From: Chloracidobacterium sp.
Lineage (GTDB): Bacteria; Acidobacteriota; Blastocatellia; Pyrinomonadales; Pyrinomonadaceae
DNA: 64,000 bases
Assembly: GCA_016715795.1 (NCBI GenBank)
Contig: JADJXP010000001.1
Span: 806,001 to 870,000 of the forward strand
Reading direction: 5' to 3'
The notes beneath the pieces were generated by a model. That model had not been told where the DNA came from, did no database searches, and was given only the letters and a program-made list of their open reading frames with translations. A program made the position numbers and the translations under genes. Shown here one piece after another: positions 32,457-40,390 of this stretch (positions are counted from its first letter, which is position 1; each line of letters starts with the position of its first letter).

Positions 32457-33686
32457 TCAATTTATCGCTTCAGATATCGAATCACCAGTAGGTTGATTCT
32501 TCGCAAGATAGCCATCGAGATTTGAAGCAACTTTGTTAGTTGTTTCCGGCGTAATGTTTAGGTAGCGTAAAAAAGTTTTTAATTGAGAATGTCCAGTGAC
32601 CTTCATTACCTCGGTATGTGGAGTACCGGACGCGATCATTCTTGTCGTCGCAGTATGTCTGCAATCATGAAACCTAAAGTCTTCAATAGATGCCTCTTCA
32701 CATGCGGACTTAAATGCATTTTTCACGGTATTGACAATTCCAAAGACAGTAGTAGTTGGATCCTTTGAGGAGGCGCCCCATAAAATTTCTAATTCTTTTC
32801 TCAGCCGCACGGTGATTCCAACCACTCTTGCAACCTCCGTTTTCGTATTTGTTTGCGGTATATATATTTCCCTTTTTGCAAAATCAATATCTTGCCAACG
32901 CATCTTTAATATCTCTCCTCGCCGCATCGCCGTATCCAGGGCACAGATTAAAAGTGACCGTAAATGAGCTTTTCTGCCAACACAAACCTCCAAAAGTCTT
33001 TGTTCCTCCTCAAACGAAAGGATACGATCGCGCTGAGCTTCGGCTGCCTTGGAAATTACTCCCTTTGCCAATACGAAAGGATTTTTGATCAACCACTCAT
33101 TCTGAATCGCGAAGTTAAGAATTGTTCTAAGTAGTTCAAGTTCGCGATTGACCGTCGCGATCCTTCGTTGACGCGTGCGGATCACTTTTCTAATCTCTGT
33201 CTTTGGCCTGCCAGTTTTCTTATCGATAACCTTTATTTTTTGATTTACCTCTATCTCGACCGGTGTGTTTAGGCGACTGTCTTTATAGTTCTTTATATCG
33301 CTGGGTTTGATCAAACGAATCCGTTTATTACCAAAATATTGACGTAAGGGTTTGGTCGCTGAAAGAACCGGAGGAATCGATCTTCTCCCTTTAACTTTTA
33401 CTCCAGATTGAAAGGTTGCTTCTGTGAGCTCGCTCTTTTCATACATGTCCATCAACTGTTCGATAGTGAGTTTTTCGCTATTGAATAACTCTTCCCCGTG
33501 TACAAGCAGTTCCCGCCTCATACCCTCGACAACACTTCGTGCTGTTCGTTTATCAGAGATTGGTTTGTACTTGACCTGATATTTGCCCCGCTCATTCTTA
33601 TACTGGAATCTGGCGTATAAGCGGCCCTTTATCTGAATCCAATATTTTGGAGCCGATCGTTTTCGTTTTTTCTGTTGCGTTGTCAC
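32457..33686 (-). CDS. int: Tyrosine recombinase (integrase) of the element
   Basis: 409 residues, phage-type integrase. SAM-like core-binding domain (LRQYFGNKRIRLIKPSDIKN), then the catalytic domain with Arg (ALDTAMRRGEILKMRWQDID), His-x-x-Arg (FHDCRHTATTRM), His (TGHSQLKTFL) and the nucleophile Tyr375 (LRYLNIT). The start is a GTG with AGGAG almost touching it, an unusual spacing. It lies 177 bases from a tRNA-Asn 3' fragment at the element edge and reads inward, the normal layout of tRNA-targeting integrative elements. No excisionase gene is recognised. Confidence 0.9.
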   Translation of the reverse strand: MTTQQKKRKRSAPKYWIQIKGRLYARFQYKNERGKYQVKYKPISDKRTARSVVEGMRRELLVHGEELFNSEKLTIEQLMDMYEKSELTEATFQSGVKVKGRRSIPPVLSATKPLRQYFGNKRIRLIKPSDIKNYKDSRLNTPVEIEVNQKIKVIDKKTGRPKTEIRKVIRTRQRRIATVNRELELLRTILNFAIQNEWLIKNPFVLAKGVISKAAEAQRDRILSFEEEQRLLEVCVGRKAHLRSLLICALDTAMRRGEILKMRWQDIDFAKREIYIPQTNTKTEVARVVGITVRLRKELEILWGASSKDPTTTVFGIVNTVKNAFKSACEEASIEDFRFHDCRHTATTRMIASGTPHTEVMKVTGHSQLKTFLRYLNITPETTNKVASNLDGYLAKNQPTGDSISEAIN

Positions 33687-33731
33687 ACTCCTATATCTAG
33701 CAGTTATCTAAATATTTATCTAGTATCCGCA

Positions 33732-33842
33732 TGATATTTCGTGCTATTCTATGATATCGGATGAGTGACAACAGAATCAATAATGCCCCAAAATAAAGGG
33801 GTTATGTAACCTTTTCATGCGTTGAATGATATCTGGTGATAT
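33732..33842. repeat. TGATAT repeats near the attachment site
   Basis: Four TGATAT units, at 33732, 33752, 33827 and 33837 (three read TGATATC), with spacings of 20, 75 and 10 bases. They fill the 177 bases between the recombinase start and the tRNA-Asn fragment, where arm-type integrase or excisionase sites usually lie. The 10 and 20 base spacings put them on the same DNA face. A short GGGG/CCCC hairpin lies between the pairs. Binding is inferred. Confidence 0.4.
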
Positions 33843-33863
33843 CATACGTTACAAAGTGAATCT

Positions 33864-33910
33864 GGCTGTTAACCGAAGGGTTGTAAGTTCGAGTCTTACC
33901 TGCGGAGCCA
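33864..33910 (+). tRNA. tRNA-Asn(GTT) 3' fragment = element attachment site (att)
   Basis: The last two thirds of a tRNA-Asn: anticodon loop CTGTTAA, CCGAA, variable loop, T-arm with TTCGAGT, acceptor end CTGCGGAG and CCA. Sequence upstream of the anticodon loop (TCTGG) does not complete the anticodon stem and there is no D-arm or 5' end, so the tRNA is not functional. This is the duplicated core left at one end after integration into tRNA-Asn; the intact gene should lie outside the window to the left. Confidence 0.85.
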
Positions 33911-33916
33911 ATAAAT

Positions 33917-33949
33917 ACGGGCATTTCACGCGCATTGTGAGATGCCCGT
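33917..33949 (+). terminator. Hairpin after the tRNA-Asn end (displaced tRNA terminator)
   Basis: ACGGGCAT (33917-33924) pairs with ATGCCCGT (33942-33949), with further pairing TCAC/GTGA inside, then TCTGTCTAT. Six bases after the CCA of the tRNA fragment, it is probably the original terminator of tRNA-Asn, separated from the intact gene by the element. Confidence 0.65.
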
Positions 33950-34099
33950 TCTGTCTATCTCACCTAAGTCGGTTCAATAAACGCCTGCAGACCTAATCTG
34001 CCCAGTACCTGCGGAGAAGCAATAGTGGTTCGGTTTCTGGTTGCTCCAAGGAGGTGTATGGAAACGCGCGAGGCGGACCCGTTACGCTCACCACCTAAG

Positions 34100-34143
34100 T
34101 TGATATTGAGTTATCTTTAGAGTATTGTAGTACGAACGTTCGT
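34100..34143 (+). promoter_or_regulatory. Promoter with TetR-type operator before the benzoyl-CoA cluster
   Basis: A -35 box TTGATA (34100-34105), 17-base spacer and -10 box TATTGT (34123-34128) lie 59 bases before the had start. At the expected start of transcription is a perfect 12-bp palindrome ACGAACGTTCGT (34132-34143), the kind of site bound by TetR/AcrR repressors. The TetR gene inside the same operon (37245) is the obvious candidate. Confidence 0.65.
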
Positions 34144-34186
34144 TCGGGTATTGTTGTTCTTGCCCATCCCGAACGGGAGAAACGCG

Positions 34187-35263
34187 ATGCACCCAATCAG
34201 AGCCTACGGCGAATATCTTGTTGCAGCCGGTCAGCCATTGGAGAGGCGCGAGTTCGCTATTGATTCTGTCGCGCCGGATCATGTGGTTGTAAAGGTTGCG
34301 GGCTGCGGCCTCTGTCATACTGACATCGGATTCATCACTGGAGCGGTCAAGACAAAGCACGAACTTCCGTTGGTAGTTGGCCATGAGATCAGCGGTAAAG
34401 TCATCGCTGCCGGCGAGCAATATGCATCGCTTTTGGAGAAGAATGTCATAGTTCCCGCGGTACTGCCTTGTGGCCAATGTGAGCTTTGCAAGGCCGGGCG
34501 CGACAACATTTGCCAACGGCAACTTATGCCGGGTAATGACTTTCACGGCGGGTTTGCCAGTCACGTCTCAGTTCCCGGACAATTCCTCGCACAACTTCCA
34601 GATGACTTGGGCGATCTTGATCTGGCTCAGCTTTCAGTCATTGCCGACGCGATCACAACACCGTATCAGTCATTAATCCGCAGTGGATTAAAGAAGGGAG
34701 ATCTGGCAATTGTCATAGGGGTTGGCGGCATCGGGCTCTACTTGGTGCAGCACGCGAGAAATGCCGGGGCTAAGGTCATCTCGCTGGATATTGATGCAGT
34801 GAAGGTGGGTAGTGCATTAGAACACGGATCCGATTTTGGTATTTGTACACTGAACATGGATGAGCGTGATATCAAGACGCAAATACGGGATCTGGTCAAG
34901 GAGAACGATCTTCCGAAGAATCAATGGAGGATTTTCGAGACTAGCGGGTTCGCAGCAGGTCAAATCACCGCATTTTCGCTATTGAGTTACGCGGGAACGC
35001 TCGGCATCGTTGGATTTACGATGGAAAAGGTGAATCTCCGGCTGAGCAATATTATGGCGTTTGATGCTGACGTCTTCGGAAACTGGGGGTGTCGACCTGT
35101 CTATTATGCAGATGTAATTAACGACGTTCTCGCTCGAAAGATCAACGTGGTAAACAACGTTCAGCAGTTTCCACTATCGGATATCAATCGTGTGGTTACG
35201 GAGGCATTGGAACACCGACTTACGAAGCGAGCTATCTTGGTTCCTGATCCACAGCGGCATTAG
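34187..35263 (+). CDS. had: 6-hydroxycyclohex-1-ene-1-carbonyl-CoA dehydrogenase
   Basis: 358 residues from the ATG at 34187 (GGGAGAAA four bases before it). Zinc-dependent medium-chain dehydrogenase: catalytic Cys43 (GCGLCHTD), His66-Glu67 (GHE), structural zinc Cys95, Cys98, Cys101, Cys109 (PCGQCELCKAGRDNIC), and the NAD site GVGGIGLYLVQ. The pathway step is NAD-dependent oxidation of 6-hydroxycyclohexenoyl-CoA to 6-oxocyclohexenoyl-CoA. The assignment rests on the neighbouring oah and dch genes and on resemblance to the Thauera enzyme; from domain content alone it is just an alcohol dehydrogenase. First gene of the operon. Confidence 0.85.
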   Translation: MHPIRAYGEYLVAAGQPLERREFAIDSVAPDHVVVKVAGCGLCHTDIGFITGAVKTKHELPLVVGHEISGKVIAAGEQYASLLEKNVIVPAVLPCGQCELCKAGRDNICQRQLMPGNDFHGGFASHVSVPGQFLAQLPDDLGDLDLAQLSVIADAITTPYQSLIRSGLKKGDLAIVIGVGGIGLYLVQHARNAGAKVISLDIDAVKVGSALEHGSDFGICTLNMDERDIKTQIRDLVKENDLPKNQWRIFETSGFAAGQITAFSLLSYAGTLGIVGFTMEKVNLRLSNIMAFDADVFGNWGCRPVYYADVINDVLARKINVVNNVQQFPLSDINRVVTEALEHRLTKRAILVPDPQRH

Positions 35264-35338
35264 GAGTGAAATCAGCAATTTGAATCTGGCGATGAAGACT
35301 ACGCTCACCGTGAAACAACTTGTTTGAAAGGAATATCA

Positions 35339-36415
35339 ATGAAGAATCATCACATTTTGGATGGCTACGAATACCAAAGCATCAATGTGGAGAAGCGACC
35401 ATTGCTGGATGACAGCGGTGAGCTCGTCAATGGTCTATATAATTTCTGGATCATTCTGAACAATCCGTCTCAACTCAACTCTTATACCACTTTGGCGATA
35501 AAGGAAGTGATCCTCGCCTTTCGAGAAGCATCATGCGACCGAAGCGTGGTCGCCGTTGTCTTTACCGCGGTCGGTGAAAGAGCATTCTGCACCGGCGGTA
35601 ACACAAAGGAGTATGCAGAGTATTATTCCGGTAATCCTCAGGAATACAAGCAGTACATGCGGCTCTTTAATGACATGGTCACAGGTATCCTACTGTGCGA
35701 CAAACCGGTAATCAACCGAGTCAACGGTCTAAGGGTTGGCGGCGGGCAGGAGATAGGGATGGCATGCGACTATTCGATCGCCGCAGATACGGCCCGCTTT
35801 GGACAAGCCGGCCCCAAGCATGGTTCGGCACCAGACGGTGGTTCGACGGACTTTCTGCACCTGTTTGTTGGCATCAACAATGCGATCGAGTCGTGCTCGT
35901 TATGTGAACTGTGGTCGGCTCATGCTGCGGTTCGGTTGGGCCTTGTCAACAAGATCGTTCCGGTTATGAAAGATCGCAACGGCAAGTTTATCTCAAACCC
36001 GCTCGTGTGCACCGAAGCGTATGACACATGGGGCAACCCCTCGTACGGGGCATTTAAGGTCGGAGAGGAAGGGCAAGCGGCCAAGAAGATCGCATCTGAA
36101 TGTGAGATCGACCTGACATTGTTGGATCAGGAAACCGAAAGGTTTGCGCACCGATTATCGCTGACAATGCCAGATTGTTTGACCAAGACATTAGAGTCTT
36201 TACGAAAGAAAAAGCTCGAGCATTGGCAACGGAACAGCGAGACGAATCGCTCATGGCTCGCTTTGAACATGATGACGGAGGCCAGAGCCGGATTTAGAGC
36301 CTTCAACGAAGGGCCAAAGAACAATCGGGAAGTTGATTTCCTGAAATTACGCCGGGCGTTGGCGAATGCCACGCCGTGGGATGATGCACTGATCAACGAG
36401 ATCATGCCAGTCTGA
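35339..36415 (+). CDS. oah: 6-oxocyclohex-1-ene-1-carbonyl-CoA hydrolase (ring opening)
   Basis: 358 residues from the ATG at 35339 (AAAGGAATATCA before it). Crotonase-fold enzyme with the marker segments of Oah/BamA: AFCTGGNTKEYAEYYSGNP, YKQYMRLFNDMVTGIL, GGGQEIGMACDYSIAADT and FGQAGPKHGSAPDGGSTDFL. These distinguish it from ordinary enoyl-CoA hydratases. It adds two waters to 6-oxocyclohex-1-enoyl-CoA to open the ring to 3-hydroxypimeloyl-CoA. This gene is the standard diagnostic for anaerobic benzoyl-CoA degradation. Located between had and dch. Confidence 0.93.
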   Translation: MKNHHILDGYEYQSINVEKRPLLDDSGELVNGLYNFWIILNNPSQLNSYTTLAIKEVILAFREASCDRSVVAVVFTAVGERAFCTGGNTKEYAEYYSGNPQEYKQYMRLFNDMVTGILLCDKPVINRVNGLRVGGGQEIGMACDYSIAADTARFGQAGPKHGSAPDGGSTDFLHLFVGINNAIESCSLCELWSAHAAVRLGLVNKIVPVMKDRNGKFISNPLVCTEAYDTWGNPSYGAFKVGEEGQAAKKIASECEIDLTLLDQETERFAHRLSLTMPDCLTKTLESLRKKKLEHWQRNSETNRSWLALNMMTEARAGFRAFNEGPKNNREVDFLKLRRALANATPWDDALINEIMPV

Positions 36416-36440
36416 CCAACATGATAGGTAGGACTTAACT

Positions 36441-37217
36441 TTGAGCTTCGAGACCATAAGAATCAATGAGAACTATGACGGTCAGGTGATTGAGTTGGCA
36501 CTCAATATGCCGCCCGCGAATATTCTTTCCGCCCGTATGATGGGTGAGATATCGCGCTTCATGCGCCAGCAACGACACAATGACAAGCTCAAACTAATTG
36601 TTTTCAAGGGAGATGGCAAAGATTTCTGCTTTGGTGCTTCTGTCGAAGAGCATACAGCTGATCAGGTAACAGCGATGCTGCCGAAGTTTCACAATACGAT
36701 CGGGGAGATCCTTGGGTATCCCGTGCCGACCCTGGCCCAGGTTACCGGCTATTGTTTGGGCGGTGGTTTTGAACTGGCACTGGCCTGCAGTTTCATTGTT
36801 GCAGATGAGACTGCGAAGTTTTCGGTACCTGAGATTCGTCTTGGAGTCTTTCCTCCGGTTGCCGCTGTATTGTTGCCATATTTGGCCAAGAGTGCGGTCA
36901 CCGTGCGAATGATAATCACCGGTACTATGCTCGACGCCGTTGGGCTGAGAGAGGCAGGACTTGCAGCACTCGTTGCCGACAAAGGCGACATTCAGGCAGC
37001 GGTTGACGCATTTATCAAAGAAGAGATCGTACCCAAGAGTTCATCAAGTTTGCGTTTTGCTCATCAAGCAGCGAGGTTGTCACTCGTACGCCACTATCGG
37101 GGACTGATAAAGGACATGGAGAAGCTGTATCTGAATGAACTAATGAAGACCCACGATGCGAATGAGGGGATTCATTCATTTCTCGAAAAACGCAGCCCCG
37201 TTTGGACGGGTAATTGA
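36441..37217 (+). CDS. dch: Cyclohexa-1,5-dienecarbonyl-CoA hydratase
   Basis: 258 residues from a TTG start (36441) with AGGA upstream. Crotonase fold with the Dch-type segments IVFKGDGKDFCFGASVEEH, VTAMLPKFHNTIGEIL, GYCLGGGFELALACSFIVA and FSVPEIRLGVFPP. Hydrates the dienoyl-CoA made by benzoyl-CoA reductase to 6-hydroxycyclohex-1-enoyl-CoA. Follows oah by 25 bases and is followed after 27 bases by the TetR gene. The start codon choice is the only uncertain part. Confidence 0.9.
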   Translation: MSFETIRINENYDGQVIELALNMPPANILSARMMGEISRFMRQQRHNDKLKLIVFKGDGKDFCFGASVEEHTADQVTAMLPKFHNTIGEILGYPVPTLAQVTGYCLGGGFELALACSFIVADETAKFSVPEIRLGVFPPVAAVLLPYLAKSAVTVRMIITGTMLDAVGLREAGLAALVADKGDIQAAVDAFIKEEIVPKSSSSLRFAHQAARLSLVRHYRGLIKDMEKLYLNELMKTHDANEGIHSFLEKRSPVWTGN

Positions 37218-37244
37218 TTAAGTGATTAAAGGAGAGAATTTCGG

Positions 37245-37943
37245 GTGTTGAAGAGAGCACGGGATCAGCGGTTGACGGCGAAGAAGGTGTCTGTTAATCG
37301 GAATGGAAACAACAATTTGGATGAGATCCTGAAAAGATCCGCAGAGCTCATGGCAAAACAAGGGTATCACGGGACCAGCATGCGTGATCTAGCGGGAACC
37401 ACAGGACACAGTTTGTCGGGCCTATACCACTACCTAGAGAGTAAAGATGATCTGTTGTTCAAAATAAACGAACGTGGATTTACGGCTCTTTTACAGAGGG
37501 CGCGAAGCATATCGCAACAGGACACTCTTCCGGGGGAGAAGCTCGAAGCGATTATCCGCAACCATATAGAGTTTTTCAGTAACCATCTGAATGAAATGCG
37601 GGTGATGATGTTCGGTACCCAGGATATTGATAGAAAACGCGGTAGGATCATTGGCAAACTCAAGGATGACTATGCATCGATCGTTACTCAGGTGGTTGCG
37701 GGGTATCTGGAAAGAGCGTCAGAACGAAGGTTTACGGCGTCCGAGATCAGCCGGAAGACTTATCTGCTATTTGGAATGATGAACTGGATCTACGGCTGGT
37801 ATTCGAAGAACGAGCATGGCCCGGCCAACGAACTTGCCACCGATATTTACACCACCTTTACAAAAGGGTGTGCCGGAAACGGCCCGCACGGCCAAGTCGC
37901 AAACGCTCAGAAAGGGACAGGAGAACACTCAGATGCGAGTTGA
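37245..37943 (+). CDS. TetR/AcrR family repressor of the aromatic cluster
   Basis: 232 residues from GTG (37245) with AAAGGAGAG upstream. Helix-turn-helix near residues 25-72 (LDEILKRSAELMAKQGYHGT, SMRDLAGTTGHSLSGLYHYL), then a helical ligand-binding domain (HIEFFSNHLNEMRVMMFG, TYLLFGMMNWIYGWYSKNE) of the type seen in regulators that bind acyl-CoA esters (KstR2- and FadR-like). An aromatic or alicyclic CoA thioester is the likely inducer. It lies inside the operon it probably controls; the only TetR-type palindrome seen is upstream of had. Overlaps bcrC by 11 bases. Confidence 0.85.
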   Translation: MLKRARDQRLTAKKVSVNRNGNNNLDEILKRSAELMAKQGYHGTSMRDLAGTTGHSLSGLYHYLESKDDLLFKINERGFTALLQRARSISQQDTLPGEKLEAIIRNHIEFFSNHLNEMRVMMFGTQDIDRKRGRIIGKLKDDYASIVTQVVAGYLERASERRFTASEISRKTYLLFGMMNWIYGWYSKNEHGPANELATDIYTTFTKGCAGNGPHGQVANAQKGTGEHSDAS

Positions 37944-39090
37944 CGAGATCATCAATCAATGTGAAACCCTCTATCACGATCTCGATCTGAATTATGTCAA
38001 GGATTGGAAGGCGAGGCATGGTTCAAAGGCGATTGGCTATCTGCCGGTTTATGTGCCCAGGGAATTGGTCCATGCTTACGGCATGCTGCCGGTGGGTATT
38101 ATGGGTGGCGGAGACAATCTCGAAATTATTCGGGGCGATGCATACTTCCAGTCGTACATTTGTCATCTACCACGTTCCGTGATCGAACTTGGCGTTACAG
38201 GCAAACTCGATTGTCTCGATGGCGTGTTATTTCCGGCAATTTGTGACGTTATCCGGAATCTGAGCGGTATGTGGAAGATGGAGTTTCCTGACAAGTATGT
38301 CAAGTATCTGGATTTTCCACAGAATTTTGCAAGAGCGGGAAGAGACTACTACCTGAGCGAGATCGGACAGATATCGCAGGACTTTGAGGAGATTTCCGGT
38401 AAATCGATTACTTCGGACGATCTTAATAGGTCGATCCGCATTTATAACGAGAATCGTCGTGCGATCCGGGAACTCTATGACCTTCGTTCAGAAATGCCGC
38501 ATCGGGCTTTGACTGTCGAGGTCTATTTGCTGGCCAGGGCCGGAAACATCCTTGAAGTTACCGAACATACAAAACTCCTGAGGGAGTATATCAGCGCCGT
38601 GAGAGATTGTGACCGTCCGCACCTTGATAACGTCAGGGTGGTCGTGACGGGGGCATTCTGCGAACAGCCGCCTTTGTCGCTTGTAAGGGCTTTGGAGAAT
38701 AGCGGCTGCTACATCGTCGATGATGACTGGATGTTATGCAATCGCTATCAGACATGTGATATTCCGGAAACCGATGAGCCGTTGCGGGCCATCGTTGATA
38801 GCTACTTGAGTAATACGGTTTCTACCGCTTCCCGTTACGATGATAGTGAGGATAAAGGAAAGTATCTCGCCGATATGGTTCGCGACCGAGAAGCCGAGGG
38901 GGTTGTTTTTGCCGCTCCCAGCTTCTGCGATCCCGCGCTATTGGAGAGACCAATGCTTCAAAGTGTATTAGGCCGAGAGAATATTCCGTACACTGCCTTT
39001 AAGTATGCGGAGAATACCGGACAAATTCAGGTAATCAAAGAGCAGACCGGCACCTTTGCCGACTCGATAAAGCTCTGGGGAGGCGAATAA
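37933..39090 (+). CDS. bcrC: Benzoyl-CoA reductase (class I, ATP-dependent) subunit C
   Basis: 385 residues from the ATG at 37933, with AGGGACAGGAGAA upstream; the frame is open further upstream but that start would extend far into tetR. HgdB-like fold of the 2-hydroxyacyl-CoA dehydratase family. Matches BcrC-type signatures: DAYFQSYICHLPRSV, LFPAICDVIRNLSGMWKMEF, FAAPSFCDPALLERPM, YTAFKYAENTGQIQVIKEQ. Together with BcrB it forms the active-site half of benzoyl-CoA reductase and holds the 4Fe-4S clusters. Overlaps bcrB by one base. Confidence 0.93.
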   Translation: MRVDEIINQCETLYHDLDLNYVKDWKARHGSKAIGYLPVYVPRELVHAYGMLPVGIMGGGDNLEIIRGDAYFQSYICHLPRSVIELGVTGKLDCLDGVLFPAICDVIRNLSGMWKMEFPDKYVKYLDFPQNFARAGRDYYLSEIGQISQDFEEISGKSITSDDLNRSIRIYNENRRAIRELYDLRSEMPHRALTVEVYLLARAGNILEVTEHTKLLREYISAVRDCDRPHLDNVRVVVTGAFCEQPPLSLVRALENSGCYIVDDDWMLCNRYQTCDIPETDEPLRAIVDSYLSNTVSTASRYDDSEDKGKYLADMVRDREAEGVVFAAPSFCDPALLERPMLQSVLGRENIPYTAFKYAENTGQIQVIKEQTGTFADSIKLWGGE

Positions 39091-40379
39091 TGGAAACGAC
39101 AGCAACTGAACGCCGGGAAGTTCAAAAGGAACAGAGCATGGTGCTCCAGAAGAAGATGATCGGAGAGCACTTTGTAAAACTGGCAAATGCCAAAGAGGAG
39201 GGCAAGAAGGTGGTCTATACCTTCGTGCCTGGAAATCTTAACGAACTGATCTATGCCTTCGACATGGTGCCGGTCCACCCCGAGATCAATGCCCTACAGT
39301 CGGGAATGCGAAAGAAGAGTGGCGACTATATTCAGGAAGCTGAGAAAACAGGCCATTCAAAAGACGTTTGCACTTATGTCAAATGTGATATCGGAATGAT
39401 GAAGAAAGGCAATATCGGACCAACCGGAGAGAAGATCCCCGAACCGGATCTGCTGCTGTTGAGCTATACCGGGTGCTTCACTTTTATGAAGTGGTTCGAG
39501 CTGTTGAAGCAGGAGTACAAATGCCCCGTCGTGATGCTGCAGGTGCCTTATCAGGGTGACGGCGAAATTACCGACACAATGAGAGATTACATAGTCAGGC
39601 AATTGCGCGAAGAAGTGGTGCCTGCATTGGAAAGGGTCTCTGGGCGCAAATTGGACGAGGAGAAATTAAAGGTCCTTTTGGAGAGCTCTGCCAGGGCCGA
39701 AGACGATCTCGTGTGGGTTTGGAATTCTGCCAAGAACCGTCCCTCGCCCATCGATGCCTACTTCGGCGGGGTTTACTATATTGGGCCGATCTTCAGTGCC
39801 TTTAGGGGATTGCCGGAGTGTGAGAACTATTACAGTTCCTTGAGAAATGAGGTCGAAGATCGAGTTGCAAAAAAACTCGGGCCGACGACGCCTGAAGGAG
39901 AACTGAATCATCAAAGATACAGGATCGTCGTTGAAGGGCCGCCGAATTGGACCAGCTTTAGAGAATTTTGGAAGGTTTTTTCGGATGAGGGAGCAGTCAT
40001 GGTTGCCTCGACGTATTCGAAAGTAGGCGGATTATATGAGCTGGGTTTTCGACACGATGCTGCTCATCCGATGGAAACCTTGGCAGATTATTGTCTCGGC
40101 TGTTACACGAATCGAAACCTGCCATCCAGGGTAGATCTGATCGAAAAGTACATTAACGAGTATCACGCTGACGGATTTCTGATCAATTCGATCAAAAGCT
40201 GTAACTCGTTCTCCGCAGGCCAATTGATGATGTTGAGAAAGCTTGAACAGCGAACGGGAAAGGCAGGTGCGTTTATCGAATCCGACCTGGTCGATCCGCG
40301 GTACTTTAATGCAGCCAACATCAAGAACCGGATGGAATCTTATTTCCAGATGATCGAAGCTAAGAGGGCGACGGTATAG
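39090..40379 (+). CDS. bcrB: Benzoyl-CoA reductase (class I) subunit B
   Basis: 429 residues, the size of Thauera BcrB. Family landmarks: FVPGNLNELIYAFDMVPVHP, CTYVKCDIGMMKKGN (Cys ligand), LLLLSYTGCFTFMKWFELLK, DEGAVMVASTYSKVGGLYEL, DYCLGCYTNRNLPSR and FLINSIKSCNSFSAGQLMML. It binds benzoyl-CoA together with BcrC and carries cluster cysteines. Electrons come one at a time from the BcrA/BcrD ATPase pair. Starts at the last base of the bcrC stop codon. Confidence 0.93.
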   Translation: METTATERREVQKEQSMVLQKKMIGEHFVKLANAKEEGKKVVYTFVPGNLNELIYAFDMVPVHPEINALQSGMRKKSGDYIQEAEKTGHSKDVCTYVKCDIGMMKKGNIGPTGEKIPEPDLLLLSYTGCFTFMKWFELLKQEYKCPVVMLQVPYQGDGEITDTMRDYIVRQLREEVVPALERVSGRKLDEEKLKVLLESSARAEDDLVWVWNSAKNRPSPIDAYFGGVYYIGPIFSAFRGLPECENYYSSLRNEVEDRVAKKLGPTTPEGELNHQRYRIVVEGPPNWTSFREFWKVFSDEGAVMVASTYSKVGGLYELGFRHDAAHPMETLADYCLGCYTNRNLPSRVDLIEKYINEYHADGFLINSIKSCNSFSAGQLMMLRKLEQRTGKAGAFIESDLVDPRYFNAANIKNRMESYFQMIEAKRATV

Positions 40380-40390
40380 GAGGGCAAGCG

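Noticed and set aside
33864..33910. A functional tRNA-Asn gene
   Set aside because: The 5' acceptor strand, D-arm and one side of the anticodon stem are missing.
34010..34030. A second copy of the tRNA-Asn end (CCTGCGGAG)
   Set aside because: Only about ten bases match and the T-arm is absent; treated as chance.
37816..37932. A longer bcrC start within tetR
   Set aside because: The extra 39 residues overlap the tetR coding end and have no family counterpart; the ATG at 37933 has a good Shine-Dalgarno.
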